Part shown: positions 17,206 through 25,723 of the stretch, piece by piece
Layout of the letters: the number at the start of each line of letters is the position of its first letter
How positions within the stretch are numbered: the first letter of the stretch is position 1
Assembly: GCA_022509085.1 (NCBI GenBank)
Contig: JAFLTW010000012.1
Coordinates: 1-61,405, forward strand
DNA length: 61,405 nt
From: Muribaculaceae bacterium
Lineage (GTDB): Bacteria; Bacteroidota; Bacteroidia; Bacteroidales; Muribaculaceae
Direction: 5' to 3'
Translations under genes and position numbers: made by a program
The notes under the pieces: model-generated
Seen by the model: only the letters and a program-made list of their open reading frames with translations
What the model was told of the DNA's origin: nothing
The model's database searches: none

Positions 17206-19906
17206 TATTGTTTATTGTTTGATTAGCTTGGGCCTTGAATGTTTCAAAATCTTTTATTGGTGCCTTATAATATGCCTCAATTCCTAATGATTCGAAGTGC
17301 TTAATCGCACATTTGATTCGACCAATTTCATGAGGCGTTAAAGCACGCGTGTCATTTAAGTCGTTTGTTCCTTTTATTTCTACAACAAAATAGTATTCTC
17401 TATCCTGCGAAGGATTAGTTAGTGCTCTTTTATGTAGCACAATACCAAAATCCGGTTCATAGTTTCCTATAGGAGTGGGAATCTTGTACCACGAGGGAAA
17501 TTTCAGGAAACATAAAACTTCTGTATTTGCTTGCTTATCAGCTTCTTCAGCAAAATCTTTTTCGAGAATACTATCATAAAGTGTTTTATCCCATAATCCA
17601 TGGTTAGGTGTTGCGATATAATTTTCGCACCCATCCCTATAGAAGTCGTTGATTTCAAATACATAGTTTGTCCCTGTAGGATGATATTCTACACATCTTA
17701 CCAATTCTTCAAGTTGTATTTGATGGATCTTGAATACTGCTTGCTCCAAGAATACAGGCGGATTCTTAATATATTCCTCTTGATTATTGATGCTCTCAAT
17801 GATTTTAATAATTGAAGCATAACATAATCCTGTTTTCTCACTTAATTCTTCAATAAGGTCATGAGGGTTGAATTTAGCTCTTCCCACATAAGCTTCAGAA
17901 CCAAAATATTCAGCATTTGTCAGGTTACTGATGTCAGTAACTCTCATACTATTGACCTCTATAGCATAATCATTAATTCGGATTTCGTTAAGTGAGATGA
18001 CACATTTTCGAATTAATTCTGTTTCGTTCATGTGTACTCTATAGGTGGTCTTCTTCGAGACTTGCTCCCAGAATCTTCTGAAGACATTTAAGAATGTCTC
18101 ATTTCTTTTTATCTTGAATATGATACGATTTCTTCTCTGTCCTTTGTGGGTATGCTTAGTCGTTGGCAACTTTGTTCCCGAACCATAAATTTCATCATAC
18201 TCTTGCTGGTAACTGCGGGCAAATGTCTCGTATGTTTCATTTGGAACGATGGTAAGTTGATTTATTTGTTCATCTTCTGGAGTCAGTTCATCATCGTAAA
18301 CACGATTTCCTTCTTGGTTTACACAGATACGTAAACCTCGCCCAATTTCCTGTCGTTTTTTATTTTCCGAATAACTTTCATTGAGGGTGGCAATTCCAAA
18401 TACATTAGGATTGTCCCAACCTACGCCTAAAGCAGAATGAGAGAAAATGAACTCAATAGGACTGTCAAAAGAAAGTAAGCGTTGTTTATTATGCAGAATT
18501 TCATCAAAAATCTCTTTATTTTTTCTACAAGCATCTTCTTTGTCTGTATATTCTCCTTGTGTCGTTTTTGCGAAATAAAATCCCTGACACGCTTGTATTT
18601 CTAAATCCGAGGGTGTTTTACCATCATGGTATTCCGGGTAAACTTCACGATACTTTTGCTCAAAGAGTTGCTTTATTACAGGCCTCTCTGAACTCATATA
18701 ATTTGCGACCCTATCAATAAAAATGAGCGACAAGTTTTTTATACCTTTAGGCTTAAGTCTATTCTTATTTTCAAAATGACGTCGAATAAGCCATTCAAGC
18801 TGAAGTGCCCATACTTGTTCTTTATTTGCTGACGATGCATTTTCGATGATTTCAGTACCATTTGTGAATCTTACATGCCATTTACGATCAGTCATTGACT
18901 TATAAATTCGCTCAATCGTAAAATCTCGATATGATTCATTTCCTGACTTGTCAGCTAAATTATCATCTTTCTTTAGCAACCCCGATTCTTTGAATTCAAA
19001 ACGACCTTTCGTTCTATTGAGTTTCCAAAATTTGAGTTTAACTTTAATTTGAGAAGCACTAGACTGAACTTGGCTTATTTCTAATTTTAGAGTAGCTTCA
19101 TCATTACTTTCTGAAACAGTTAAAACTTCCAGTTTTTTTACCAATCCAAGACGATAACTTTCAGCAGGAGTTAATTGGTAAAGAACATTTTTTTTAACAG
19201 CATGTGTAGCGGAGTATCTAAATTTAAACAATGGATGTAATTTTTCAATCCATTGTTTGGAATTATCTGTATCCATACCCTCTTGCGGCTCATCCATAAA
19301 AATTATAGGATGGGTGTGTGCGAGTGCCTCAAGATGGGGGAGATTGTTGAAAAGGCCTTCTCTTTCGGCTTGATTGAGAATGTTATTTTCAGAATTGAAT
19401 GATGCCATTGTTAACACCATTATCTGAAGATTGTCCGAAGTTATGAAGTCGTGCAGCAAACTTAACTTAGAACTGTCATAAACAAATACATTTGGCGTTA
19501 TATCATATTTTTCAGTAAGTTGTGCTTTAAAGTTCTCAAATGTATCAATCACTCCTTGACGAATAGGAATGGAAGGTACTAACACTATAAATTTGGATAA
19601 TCCATAATGCTTGAATAATTCATACGCAGTCTGAAGATATGTCAAGGTTTTACCAGTGCCTGTTTCCATTTCTATACATGCATCATTCTCTTGGATAAGG
19701 AACGATTGGTTTTCAGGCACTTCATTTTCATTTATAACTTGTTGAATATTATCGAAAATTTCTTGTTGAGATAGTGAACAAACATTAGAATGAATATCTT
19801 CAATATGAGCGTTATCGTATGTATTTCTTTCCATCCCACGAAATACCTCAGTCACACTTTGTATGGCAGTTGTTTGATGTTCGGGATTTTCGAGTTTGAA
19901 TTTCAT
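17192..19906 (-). CDS. res: type III restriction endonuclease subunit (Res)
   Basis: A 904-residue SF2 helicase/nuclease that cleaves unmethylated DNA together with Mod. Walker A METGTGKT lies near residue 83, the DEAD-box equivalent MDEPQ near 203, and motif VI in QEIGRGLRIC. The C-terminal nuclease shows EPDFGIV (about 817) and VVEIKGT (about 839), a PD-ExK arrangement. It starts 21 nt after the XRE gene and overlaps mod by 14 nt. All motifs are intact, so the system is probably active. The gene order res-mod is inverted compared with common type III systems. Confidence 0.92.
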   Translation of the reverse strand: MKFKLENPEHQTTAIQSVTEVFRGMERNTYDNAHIEDIHSNVCSLSQQEIFDNIQQVINENEVPENQSFLIQENDACIEMETGTGKTLTYLQTAYELFKHYGLSKFIVLVPSIPIRQGVIDTFENFKAQLTEKYDITPNVFVYDSSKLSLLHDFITSDNLQIMVLTMASFNSENNILNQAEREGLFNNLPHLEALAHTHPIIFMDEPQEGMDTDNSKQWIEKLHPLFKFRYSATHAVKKNVLYQLTPAESYRLGLVKKLEVLTVSESNDEATLKLEISQVQSSASQIKVKLKFWKLNRTKGRFEFKESGLLKKDDNLADKSGNESYRDFTIERIYKSMTDRKWHVRFTNGTEIIENASSANKEQVWALQLEWLIRRHFENKNRLKPKGIKNLSLIFIDRVANYMSSERPVIKQLFEQKYREVYPEYHDGKTPSDLEIQACQGFYFAKTTQGEYTDKEDACRKNKEIFDEILHNKQRLLSFDSPIEFIFSHSALGVGWDNPNVFGIATLNESYSENKKRQEIGRGLRICVNQEGNRVYDDELTPEDEQINQLTIVPNETYETFARSYQQEYDEIYGSGTKLPTTKHTHKGQRRNRIIFKIKRNETFLNVFRRFWEQVSKKTTYRVHMNETELIRKCVISLNEIRINDYAIEVNSMRVTDISNLTNAEYFGSEAYVGRAKFNPHDLIEELSEKTGLCYASIIKIIESINNQEEYIKNPPVFLEQAVFKIHQIQLEELVRCVEYHPTGTNYVFEINDFYRDGCENYIATPNHGLWDKTLYDSILEKDFAEEADKQANTEVLCFLKFPSWYKIPTPIGNYEPDFGIVLHKRALTNPSQDREYYFVVEIKGTNDLNDTRALTPHEIGRIKCAIKHFESLGIEAYYKAPIKDFETFKAQANQTINNNGNI

Positions 19907-19927
19907 GAAAGAGAATTTAATAACAGT

Positions 19928-20131
19928 TCAAAGGGATTCAACAAATTTGCGATTTATTAATTCGTCAAGCTCAACATTTAATAGTTTTGCAATTTTTAAT
20001 AAAATGGCAATGTCTGGTTGGGAAGAATTTGTGCACCATTTCGATACAGTAGATGGATTCACACCCAACTGTTCACAGAGCCATTTATTTGTTTTTTTCT
20101 TTTCAGCCAAAACTACCTTTAGTCTATTCAT
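19928..20131 (-). CDS. XRE-family regulator, probable controller of the R-M operon
   Basis: A 67-residue single-domain Cro/CI-type HTH protein: LAEKKKTNKWLCEQLGV and NPSTVSKWCTNSSQPDIAIL form the HTH, ending in LLNVELDELIN. I favour the ATG at 20131 (MNRLKVVL); one at 20143 would add four residues. It is the first gene of the res-mod run, ends 21 nt before res, and its promoter overlaps symmetrical TTCAC/GTGAA sites. This is the usual layout of R-M controller (C) proteins, which delay restriction until methylation is established. The controller role is inference. Confidence 0.85.
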   Translation of the reverse strand: MNRLKVVLAEKKKTNKWLCEQLGVNPSTVSKWCTNSSQPDIAILLKIAKLLNVELDELINRKFVESL

Positions 20132-20164
20132 GTCAGTTTCCATAATTCATAAATAAATTATCGG

Positions 20165-20192
20165 TTCACAAATTTAGTGAAATTTTTTCACC
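20165..20192 (-). promoter_or_regulatory. R-M operon promoter with XRE operator half-sites
   Basis: The minus-strand -7 box TAAATTTG lies at 20169-20176. On the plus strand TTCAC (20165-20169), GTGAA (20177-20181) and TTCAC (20187-20191) alternate in direction, so two overlapping dyads cover the -7 box and its upstream side. This suits autoregulation by the XRE protein encoded 34 nt downstream. Confidence 0.6.
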
Positions 20193-20355
20193 AAATCAAC
20201 TGATATTAGAAGAATTGTTTATTCCTTTTGACTTCTTTTAATTATTGTTGTTACTTAGAATCCACATATTAATTAATGAAATAGTTGAAGATAAAAAGAC
20301 GAAAATTTGGTAAGCATTAACTGAAGTACACCTTTTGGAGGTTTAAGTTGAGTTG

Positions 20356-20364
20356 TAACTTTGC
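20356..20364 (+). promoter_or_regulatory. -7 box of the IS66 accessory genes
   Basis: TAACTTTGC matches the Bacteroides -7 consensus 40 nt before the tnpA ATG at 20404, just inside the left inverted repeat of the element. Confidence 0.5.
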
Positions 20365-20403
20365 ACACGGTGCAAGTTGCACCGACTTAAACCTTCAACA
20401 TAT

Positions 20404-20720
20404 ATGACAAGAGAAGAATTTGAAGCTCTAAGAACCAGGGTCAAGGTAAATGGAGAGACCCTAAAGTCCGTCCTCAAGACCGAAGGTGTATCCTACTCAA
20501 CCTACAACTGCTGGAGCAAGAAGGTGACAGCCGAGAGAAAGAGGAACAATCAATCGCACCGATCACCATTAGGGATGGTCGAGGATACACTTCAGAAACC
20601 ATGCTGTCCGGAGTGGGAGTGCCGGGAGTGACCCTTGCCTTCCCCAACGGACTGAGGGCACACTTCGGCCAGGGGAGCGAGAGGATGATGATGGAAGTGT
20701 TGAACCGCAGTCTGGACTGA
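20404..20720 (+). pseudogene. tnpA: IS66 TnpA-like accessory protein, frameshifted
   Basis: From the ATG at 20404 the frame reads MTREEFEALRTRVKVNG and a HTH-like stretch SYSTYNCWSKKV, as in Bacteroidales IS66 TnpA. Around 20530-20540 the coding continues in the -1 frame: SIAPITIRDGRG, then VTLAFPNGLRAHFGQ, with the stop at 20718-20720, 4 nt before tnpB. A single-base loss would explain the switch. A programmed -1 frameshift cannot be excluded, but no typical slippery heptamer is present. Confidence 0.75.
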
Positions 20721-20724
20721 GGCC

Positions 20725-21084
20725 ATGTTCTCACTTAACGAAACTATGCGCTACCATCTGTGTCCGGGAAGGACCAACATGCGCAAGGGGATCAACTCGC
20801 TTATAGGAGTTGTCAAGGAAAAGATGGGAGCCGACGTAAGGAATGGCGACATGTTCATGTTCATCGGAAGAAGCCGTCGGCTGATGAAGCTGCTTCATGC
20901 CGAGGACGGCAAGAAGGTGATGTATGTTAAGCGTCTGGAGGCGGGAAGGTTCCGCGTGCCCGAGTATAATCATCAGAGCAAGTGCCATCCCATGGAATGG
21001 ACCGACCTTGTGGTCATAGTGGAAGGCATAACGGAGGATTCGGTCTCTATCTACTGTAAGAACATCCCCACCAAAGCCAAATAA
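20725..21084 (+). CDS. tnpB: IS66 Orf2-like protein TnpB
   Basis: A 119-residue protein of the IS66 Orf2/TnpB family, recognisable from RTNMRKGINSLIGVV, GDMFMFIGRSRRLMKLLH and VKRLEAGRFRVPE. Its function in IS66 transposition is accessory and not well defined. Full length, 4 nt after the end of tnpA. The following tnpC is absent; the frame is followed by a hairpin and then by the right inverted repeat, so the protein is an orphan. Confidence 0.9.
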   Translation: MFSLNETMRYHLCPGRTNMRKGINSLIGVVKEKMGADVRNGDMFMFIGRSRRLMKLLHAEDGKKVMYVKRLEAGRFRVPEYNHQSKCHPMEWTDLVVIVEGITEDSVSIYCKNIPTKAK

Positions 21085-21107
21085 GTTGTACCTCCTGGGT
21101 GATACAA

Positions 21108-21139
21108 ATCAGCGACAACCCTCATAAGTTGTCGCTGAT
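21108..21139. terminator. perfect 12-bp hairpin downstream of tnpB
   Basis: ATCAGCGACAAC and GTTGTCGCTGAT form a perfect 12-bp stem with an 8-nt loop, 24 nt after the tnpB stop and inside the IS66 ends. It is flanked by ATAAGTTGTA repeats (about 21081 and 21145). It may be a terminator or the scar of the internal deletion. Confidence 0.5.
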
Positions 21140-21307
21140 GCTTTTATAAGTTGTAACTACTAAATATACTTTAGCTAATGCTTAACTATCTTATGACTTT
21201 GCAATTAGTTCTTAAGCATTCTGCACAGTCCTTCATCTAAGATATTCTAATTTTTTCATCCTTTTCGAAGTTTGCGTTTCAGGATTTCGAGCATCCTCTT
21301 GCCTCGA

Positions 21308-24163
21308 TTATACCTCTAATGATTCGAGGAGGCGCATTGCGAAGTCGGGGGATTCAAGGCGGATGGCGTTGGCTTCGGCGAGGGGTCGGCCTATGAAGTT
21401 GATGTTACCATACCAGCTGAGCATTTGGTCTATTATCGCGGTCTGCATTTTGCAATCTGGCCGATGCAGGATGTTGATGCCCATTTGGGCCATTTCCAGT
21501 TCGCGATGTCCGGTTTCAGCGATGACAATGGTTATGGAGACACCGCGTGTAAGTCTGGCCTGAATCAATTCTATTATCTTAGGCGCATGATTCCATTTCA
21601 GCCGATATGTAGATATGACGATGCTTCTCTTGGCAGAAGATAAGTCGGTTAACAGCTGACGTTCAAAGTTGCCGGTGTCAAAGAAGATTTCAGTTATTGG
21701 GTCGCCAAACAAACCTTCGTCAGGCAAGCCAAGCGAATAGCCTACGCTTCTATAACCCTGTAATCTTTTGCGGTACATGTTCTCGCAAATCGGAAAACGC
21801 AAATCCACGTAATCATATATCCTGACTTCCTTCTTCCCGGGGAAGTCACGATGCAATCGGCCAGTATATTGAGCTATCAATCCTTTCCACGAAACAGGGA
21901 GTGCCAACATCAAGGTGTCGAGTCTTGGCAAGTCGAATCCTTCTCCAACATATTTTCCCGTTGCTACTACTACCAAAGGTGCATCATTTGGGATAGATAC
22001 GAGAGTTGCCAACGCTTCGCGCTTAGCTTTTGCGGAGTCATTTCCAACCAATCTTATCACGTTGGGGCAGATTTTCAGGCATTCCTCCTCAAGAATATTT
22101 ACATGCGAAGTCCTTGCCGTGAGCACGAGCGGCGTTCGACCTTCGGCGAGATTATAAGCTATGTCTTCAATTATCAGTTTGTTGCGGTATTCCGAAGAGA
22201 GCAGTTCGCCTATGGCAGGATTATAATCTTTGCCATCAGAATTCAATGGCCGGAGAGACGTGAATCTCGGCACAAGTATACGGCTGAAATCTTGTTGGAC
22301 TTGCCGGTACTTGGCATCGGAGGAGTACCGTATCTCCCCACATTGCATGAAGATGATTGGTTGATGACCGTCTTTACGGATTGGAGTAGCCGTGAGGCCG
22401 TAAACATACTTTGCCTTTACCTCCTTCAAAACTCTTTCAAAATTTACAGCGGGAGCGTGATGGCATTCGTCCACAATCACCATACCGTATTCGCGGACAA
22501 AGGGTTTCACATCGTTGTCGCTCATACAAGATTGCAGCAGCGCGACATCTATCCTGCCGTTTAATGAATTTTCAGTCGAAGAGAGGGTCCCGAATTGCTT
22601 GAATTGCTTCCGTCGGCCACGTCCTTTTACTTCTGTTGGGGGCTTGAAGTCAGTAATCAGGAAATCAGAAAGTCTTTTTTGCCACTGGTCAAGCAATGCT
22701 TTTGTGTGCACTAAAATGAGGGTATTTACTTTCTTTTCTGCAATTAAAGCTGCTCCAATAACTGTCTTCCCGAACCCCGGACTTGCGAATAAGATGCCGC
22801 ACATATAGGGAGTCATTGCCTTAACCGCCTCTTGCTGTTCAGGTCGTAATATCCCGTTGAAAGCCACATCAATTTTGACACCGAAGTTGGTTTTATCTTC
22901 TACATAAACATCCACATTGTTTGAAGCAAAGAAGTCTACTGCCGCCTCCTCACAACCGCGCGGCATTATCAAATAGTCATCTGTAAGTTCGGAACAGGAA
23001 ATGACTCTCGGAAGATTATAAGTAGGCAACCTCATACCCAGTTTGGCATAAAATTCCGGATTCTTGAAAGCTGCCAGCCGCTTAAGATGATTGATTACTT
23101 TTGCCGACAAACCCTCCAAGGGGACATAAACGCCCTCGGAACGCACTATTAGGATTGCTTTTGGAAAATCTGATTTATTCATGGGTTTCGGAGTTGGCCT
23201 TTCCCAGGGAGCCGACTCCTTCGATTTGGATAATTCTCCCAAAGGTTCCGCGTTGCGATGAAGATTTACGGCATTGTCTACATCGGCTAAAGACATTTTC
23301 CTCATGTTTTGCAGATATGCCCATTGGTCAGCAAATGGTTCAAAATTATCATCCACAAAAACGCTGTTGCCTTTTCTGCGCGCCTGACCCTGTAGAGGCA
23401 GTGCTACCAGATTACCAAAACCTCCTTCCGGCATAAAGTCTTGGTTAGGGAAGAACCGGTCGTAAGACTTGAAAGTAATTTTTCCCTCCCGATCCATCGC
23501 CTCTGTAAGGATTGCATTACCTAGCTGTCTTGCAATTTGGGCATTGACCGGTTCGGCAAATAAAATCCATACGTGAGCTCCGTTTCCAGAGCGCGAGCGT
23601 TCGATATATGCCGGAATATTCCATTCCCGGCACACATTTACATAAGCCATGACATCTTTCTGGAATCCGTGTTCACAACTCTTGTCATCAAAATCGCAGC
23701 AAAGGAAACGGCAGGTATGGTCGGGCATGATGGAATACAGTCCTATCACATCCCTCCCATTTGGCTCCCGACCTTCAAGATGTCGGTATAAATCCTCGTA
23801 ACCTAATTCTTTGAATTCCCTGTTGGGACACTCGGCACATTTATACTTCTTCTTGTCGCAAAATTCGCGATTCCATTCCTTCAGGCATACTGGCTGATAA
23901 CCACTTTTGCCTGTAGAGGGACTAATCCAGCGCCGTGCAAACACATCCTCCCGACCTTGAAAAGTATTTCGGAACAAGTCTACTTTCTCCTCGAGTGACA
24001 GCTGTATGGCCGGTTCAGTCTCCTTCGGGTTCGGAGCTTTTACATCAGGTCGTGAGGGAGCCTCAAAAGGAATGCAGTGGGCCTGAAGGAGTTCCTTCAG
24101 CCAGGTGTTTTCTTCGCGGAGCCTTTTGAGCTCTGCCGCTAAATCCTGGTTGTTAGTATCCAT
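21308..24163 (-). CDS. TOTE-type primase / SF2 helicase / PLD-like fusion protein
   Basis: A 951-residue multidomain protein. After a short coiled coil (residues 8-28) comes an archaeo-eukaryotic primase domain of the TOTE conflict type, with cysteines in YKCAECPN, CCDFDD near residue 157 and SGNGAHVWILF. An SF2 helicase follows: Walker A SPGFGKT near 461, DECHH near 563, GLTATPIRKDG, QYTGRLHR. The last 120 residues resemble a phospholipase-D-like nuclease fold (KRSIVISTYRLKW, AIIDQMLSWYGNINF), but the HxK positions read K and Q, so the active site is altered. TOTE proteins are thought to act in conflict or mobile-element biology. It starts 5 nt after the yjbQ stop. Confidence 0.75.
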   Translation of the reverse strand: MDTNNQDLAAELKRLREENTWLKELLQAHCIPFEAPSRPDVKAPNPKETEPAIQLSLEEKVDLFRNTFQGREDVFARRWISPSTGKSGYQPVCLKEWNREFCDKKKYKCAECPNREFKELGYEDLYRHLEGREPNGRDVIGLYSIMPDHTCRFLCCDFDDKSCEHGFQKDVMAYVNVCREWNIPAYIERSRSGNGAHVWILFAEPVNAQIARQLGNAILTEAMDREGKITFKSYDRFFPNQDFMPEGGFGNLVALPLQGQARRKGNSVFVDDNFEPFADQWAYLQNMRKMSLADVDNAVNLHRNAEPLGELSKSKESAPWERPTPKPMNKSDFPKAILIVRSEGVYVPLEGLSAKVINHLKRLAAFKNPEFYAKLGMRLPTYNLPRVISCSELTDDYLIMPRGCEEAAVDFFASNNVDVYVEDKTNFGVKIDVAFNGILRPEQQEAVKAMTPYMCGILFASPGFGKTVIGAALIAEKKVNTLILVHTKALLDQWQKRLSDFLITDFKPPTEVKGRGRRKQFKQFGTLSSTENSLNGRIDVALLQSCMSDNDVKPFVREYGMVIVDECHHAPAVNFERVLKEVKAKYVYGLTATPIRKDGHQPIIFMQCGEIRYSSDAKYRQVQQDFSRILVPRFTSLRPLNSDGKDYNPAIGELLSSEYRNKLIIEDIAYNLAEGRTPLVLTARTSHVNILEEECLKICPNVIRLVGNDSAKAKREALATLVSIPNDAPLVVVATGKYVGEGFDLPRLDTLMLALPVSWKGLIAQYTGRLHRDFPGKKEVRIYDYVDLRFPICENMYRKRLQGYRSVGYSLGLPDEGLFGDPITEIFFDTGNFERQLLTDLSSAKRSIVISTYRLKWNHAPKIIELIQARLTRGVSITIVIAETGHRELEMAQMGINILHRPDCKMQTAIIDQMLSWYGNINFIGRPLAEANAIRLESPDFAMRLLESLEV

Positions 24164-24168
24164 TGGGG

Positions 24169-24582
24169 CTATTCGCCGGCGATGGTGACGACGATTCTGC
24201 GCGAACCGCCGTAGTTGCGAAACTCGCAGAGGTAAATGCCCTGCCAGGTGCCGAGGTTCAGCCGGCTGTCGGTGATAGGAATTGTCAGGGAGGGACCGAT
24301 GAGCGAGGCCTTGGCATGGGCCGGCATGTCGTCGTCGCCCTCCATTGTGTGGAGGTAGTACGGTTCCCGTTCCCTCACAAGCCGGTCGAGGATGGCGCCC
24401 AGGTCAACCTGCACGTCGGGGTCGGCATTTTCGTTGATGGTCAGCGCAGCCGATGTATGCTTGATGAATACATTCATCAATCCTGTTGTCGGCAACTCCG
24501 GGAGTTGCCGCATTATTTCCGCCGTGACGAGATGGCATCCTCTTCTGCGGGGCCTCAATGCTATTTCAATCTGCTTCCACAT
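24169..24582 (-). CDS. yjbQ: YjbQ / UPF0047 family protein
   Basis: A 137-residue single-domain enzyme-like protein of the YjbQ (UPF0047) family, full length. Conserved parts are HTSAALTINENADPDVQVDL, HTMEGDDDMPAHAKASL and LGTWQGIYLCEFR. Some members show thiamine-phosphate synthase-like activity, but the physiological role is unclear. I place the start at 24582 (MWKQIEIALRPR); a start at 24603 would add seven residues. It precedes the TOTE helicase gene by 5 nt and follows an SDR gene by about 70 nt, in the same direction. Confidence 0.88.
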   Translation of the reverse strand: MWKQIEIALRPRRRGCHLVTAEIMRQLPELPTTGLMNVFIKHTSAALTINENADPDVQVDLGAILDRLVREREPYYLHTMEGDDDMPAHAKASLIGPSLTIPITDSRLNLGTWQGIYLCEFRNYGGSRRIVVTIAGE

Positions 24583-24649
24583 TACTTTTATTGTCCTATT
24601 CAATCTGTCATTTTCAATTTATGGAGGTAGTGATTGGGTACCAGGGAGT

Positions 24650-25357
24650 CTACGTCAGGGTCCAGCCGTTGTCGTTGTGGTAGATCATCTGGCGTGTCAT
24701 GCCGCCGTCTACCACGATATTCTGACCCGTGATGAAGCCGGCCTCGGTCGAACATAGGTAGAGGATCAGGGAGGCGATGTCGTCGGGACGGCCGACGCGT
24801 CCTACGGGCTGCTGCCTCGCATCCGCTCCACCCGGCATCTCCCCTGTGGTGTCAATCCAGCCCGGAGAGATTGCGTTCACCCTTACCCGTGGACCCAGCG
24901 AGATGGCCAGGGCGTGCGTCAGAGCCGCTATGCCTCCCTTTGCCGCCGTATAGCTTTCTGTCTGCGGCTGACTCATCGAGTCGCGCGTGGAAGAGATGTT
25001 GATGATTGAGGCTCCGGGGGCGAAATGGGGTTTGAAGAGCTTGCTGAGATAAAAGGGAGCCGCCACCCCTACCTTCTGTGCATACACGAACTCCTCCCAA
25101 CTGCACTCGTCGATACCTACCATCGGAGGCAAGGCATTGTTTACCAGGATGTCGATGTGGCCGTGCCTTGCAATCACATAGGCGCTGAATTCCTCCAGTA
25201 CTTCCGGCCTGGCGATGTCGCCGACAAACCACCCGCTCCCCTCAGCCTTGTCGATTATCTCCACCTTGGCGCCTTCCTCCCGGAAGCGCTGCGCCGTACA
25301 CGCACCGATGCCTTTGGCACCGCCGGTCACCACTACCACCTTATCCTTGAATCTCAT
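24650..25357 (-). CDS. short-chain dehydrogenase/reductase
   Basis: A 235-residue classical SDR oxidoreductase. The Rossmann motif TGGAKGIG is at residues 11-18, NNAL near 88, the catalytic Ser in SSTRDS and Tyr-x3-Lys in SYTAAKGG near 150. The tail VVDGGMTRQM is typical of the FabG-like group. The substrate cannot be read from the sequence. A -7 box lies 76 nt upstream, and yjbQ and the TOTE gene follow in the same direction, so the three may form one transcript. Confidence 0.88.
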   Translation of the reverse strand: MRFKDKVVVVTGGAKGIGACTAQRFREEGAKVEIIDKAEGSGWFVGDIARPEVLEEFSAYVIARHGHIDILVNNALPPMVGIDECSWEEFVYAQKVGVAAPFYLSKLFKPHFAPGASIINISSTRDSMSQPQTESYTAAKGGIAALTHALAISLGPRVRVNAISPGWIDTTGEMPGGADARQQPVGRVGRPDDIASLILYLCSTEAGFITGQNIVVDGGMTRQMIYHNDNGWTLT

Positions 25358-25432
25358 TTGCTCTCGTGTCAGTTTATGTGTTAAGGATGAATTCTTCGGC
25401 TCGCCCGGACGTCCCGGAGCACTCCGATAGTT

Positions 25433-25441
25433 GCAAAGTTA
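25433..25441 (-). promoter_or_regulatory. -7 box for SDR-yjbQ-TOTE
   Basis: The minus strand reads TAACTTTGC, a full match to TAnnTTTGC, 76 nt upstream of the SDR start. The gap 25358-25754 otherwise holds one flank of a 20-bp direct repeat, a 33-bp tandem array and the promoter of the next gene. Confidence 0.6.
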
Positions 25442-25495
25442 GCGAAATTCTCCAGTAAAACAAAACCGCCCCGGCGCAGCGCCGTTGTATGAAGA

Positions 25496-25515
25496 CCCTC
25501 TCTAATTGTACGAAC
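25496..25515 (+). repeat. left copy of a 20-bp imperfect direct repeat flanking the AAA_14 gene
   Basis: CCCTCTCTAATTGTACGAAC here and CCCTCTCTAATCGCATGAAC at 27105-27124 match at 17 of 20 positions, and both are preceded within a few bases by TTGTA. The pair brackets the ATPase gene at 25755-27098 closely, the right copy starting 7 nt after its stop. This suggests the gene entered as a unit or between older repeats. Confidence 0.55.
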
Positions 25516-25627
25516 TGAAACCACGCACCACTCACGGGAGTGGGCCTCTGTTTTGTTCACAACCTTTCCCTGTTGTGGCGCAATTGACATTTCATCCGCG
25601 GAGTGGGCGAACTGCCTAAAATATCAG

Positions 25628-25710
25628 TTTAAATTTTGCGCTCATTGGCCAAATAGGCATTTCAAATTTTGCGCTCATTGGCCAAACGGGCGTTTTGAAT
25701 TTTGCGCAAA
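25628..25710 (+). repeat. 33-bp tandem repeat, two full copies and one partial
   Basis: The unit begins TTTAAATTTTGCGCTCATTG and repeats with a 33-bp period at 25628, 25661 and 25694. The third copy diverges after TTTTGCGC and there forms the perfect palindrome TTTGCGCAAA (25701-25710), whose TTTG doubles as the probable -33 element of the following promoter. The layout suggests operator copies rather than a CRISPR. Confidence 0.75.
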
Positions 25711-25723
25711 CAATATTTTTTAT

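Larger units (their letters stand above)
20310..21186 (+). mobile_element. IS66-family derivative lacking tnpC
   Basis: Imperfect terminal inverted repeats bound the unit: TAAGCATTAACTGAAGTA at 20311-20328 and its complement (16 of 18 matches) at 21167-21184. Inside are a frameshifted tnpA and an intact tnpB, but no tnpC transposase. The element is about 0.88 kb instead of the usual 2.5 kb or more. No 8-bp target duplication is visible at the ends. It looks like an internally deleted, non-autonomous IS66 copy sitting between the R-M operon and the TOTE helicase gene. Confidence 0.8.

Noticed and set aside
25628..25710. CRISPR-like array
   Set aside because: The full 33-bp unit repeats without unique spacers, there are fewer than three full copies, and no cas gene is near.
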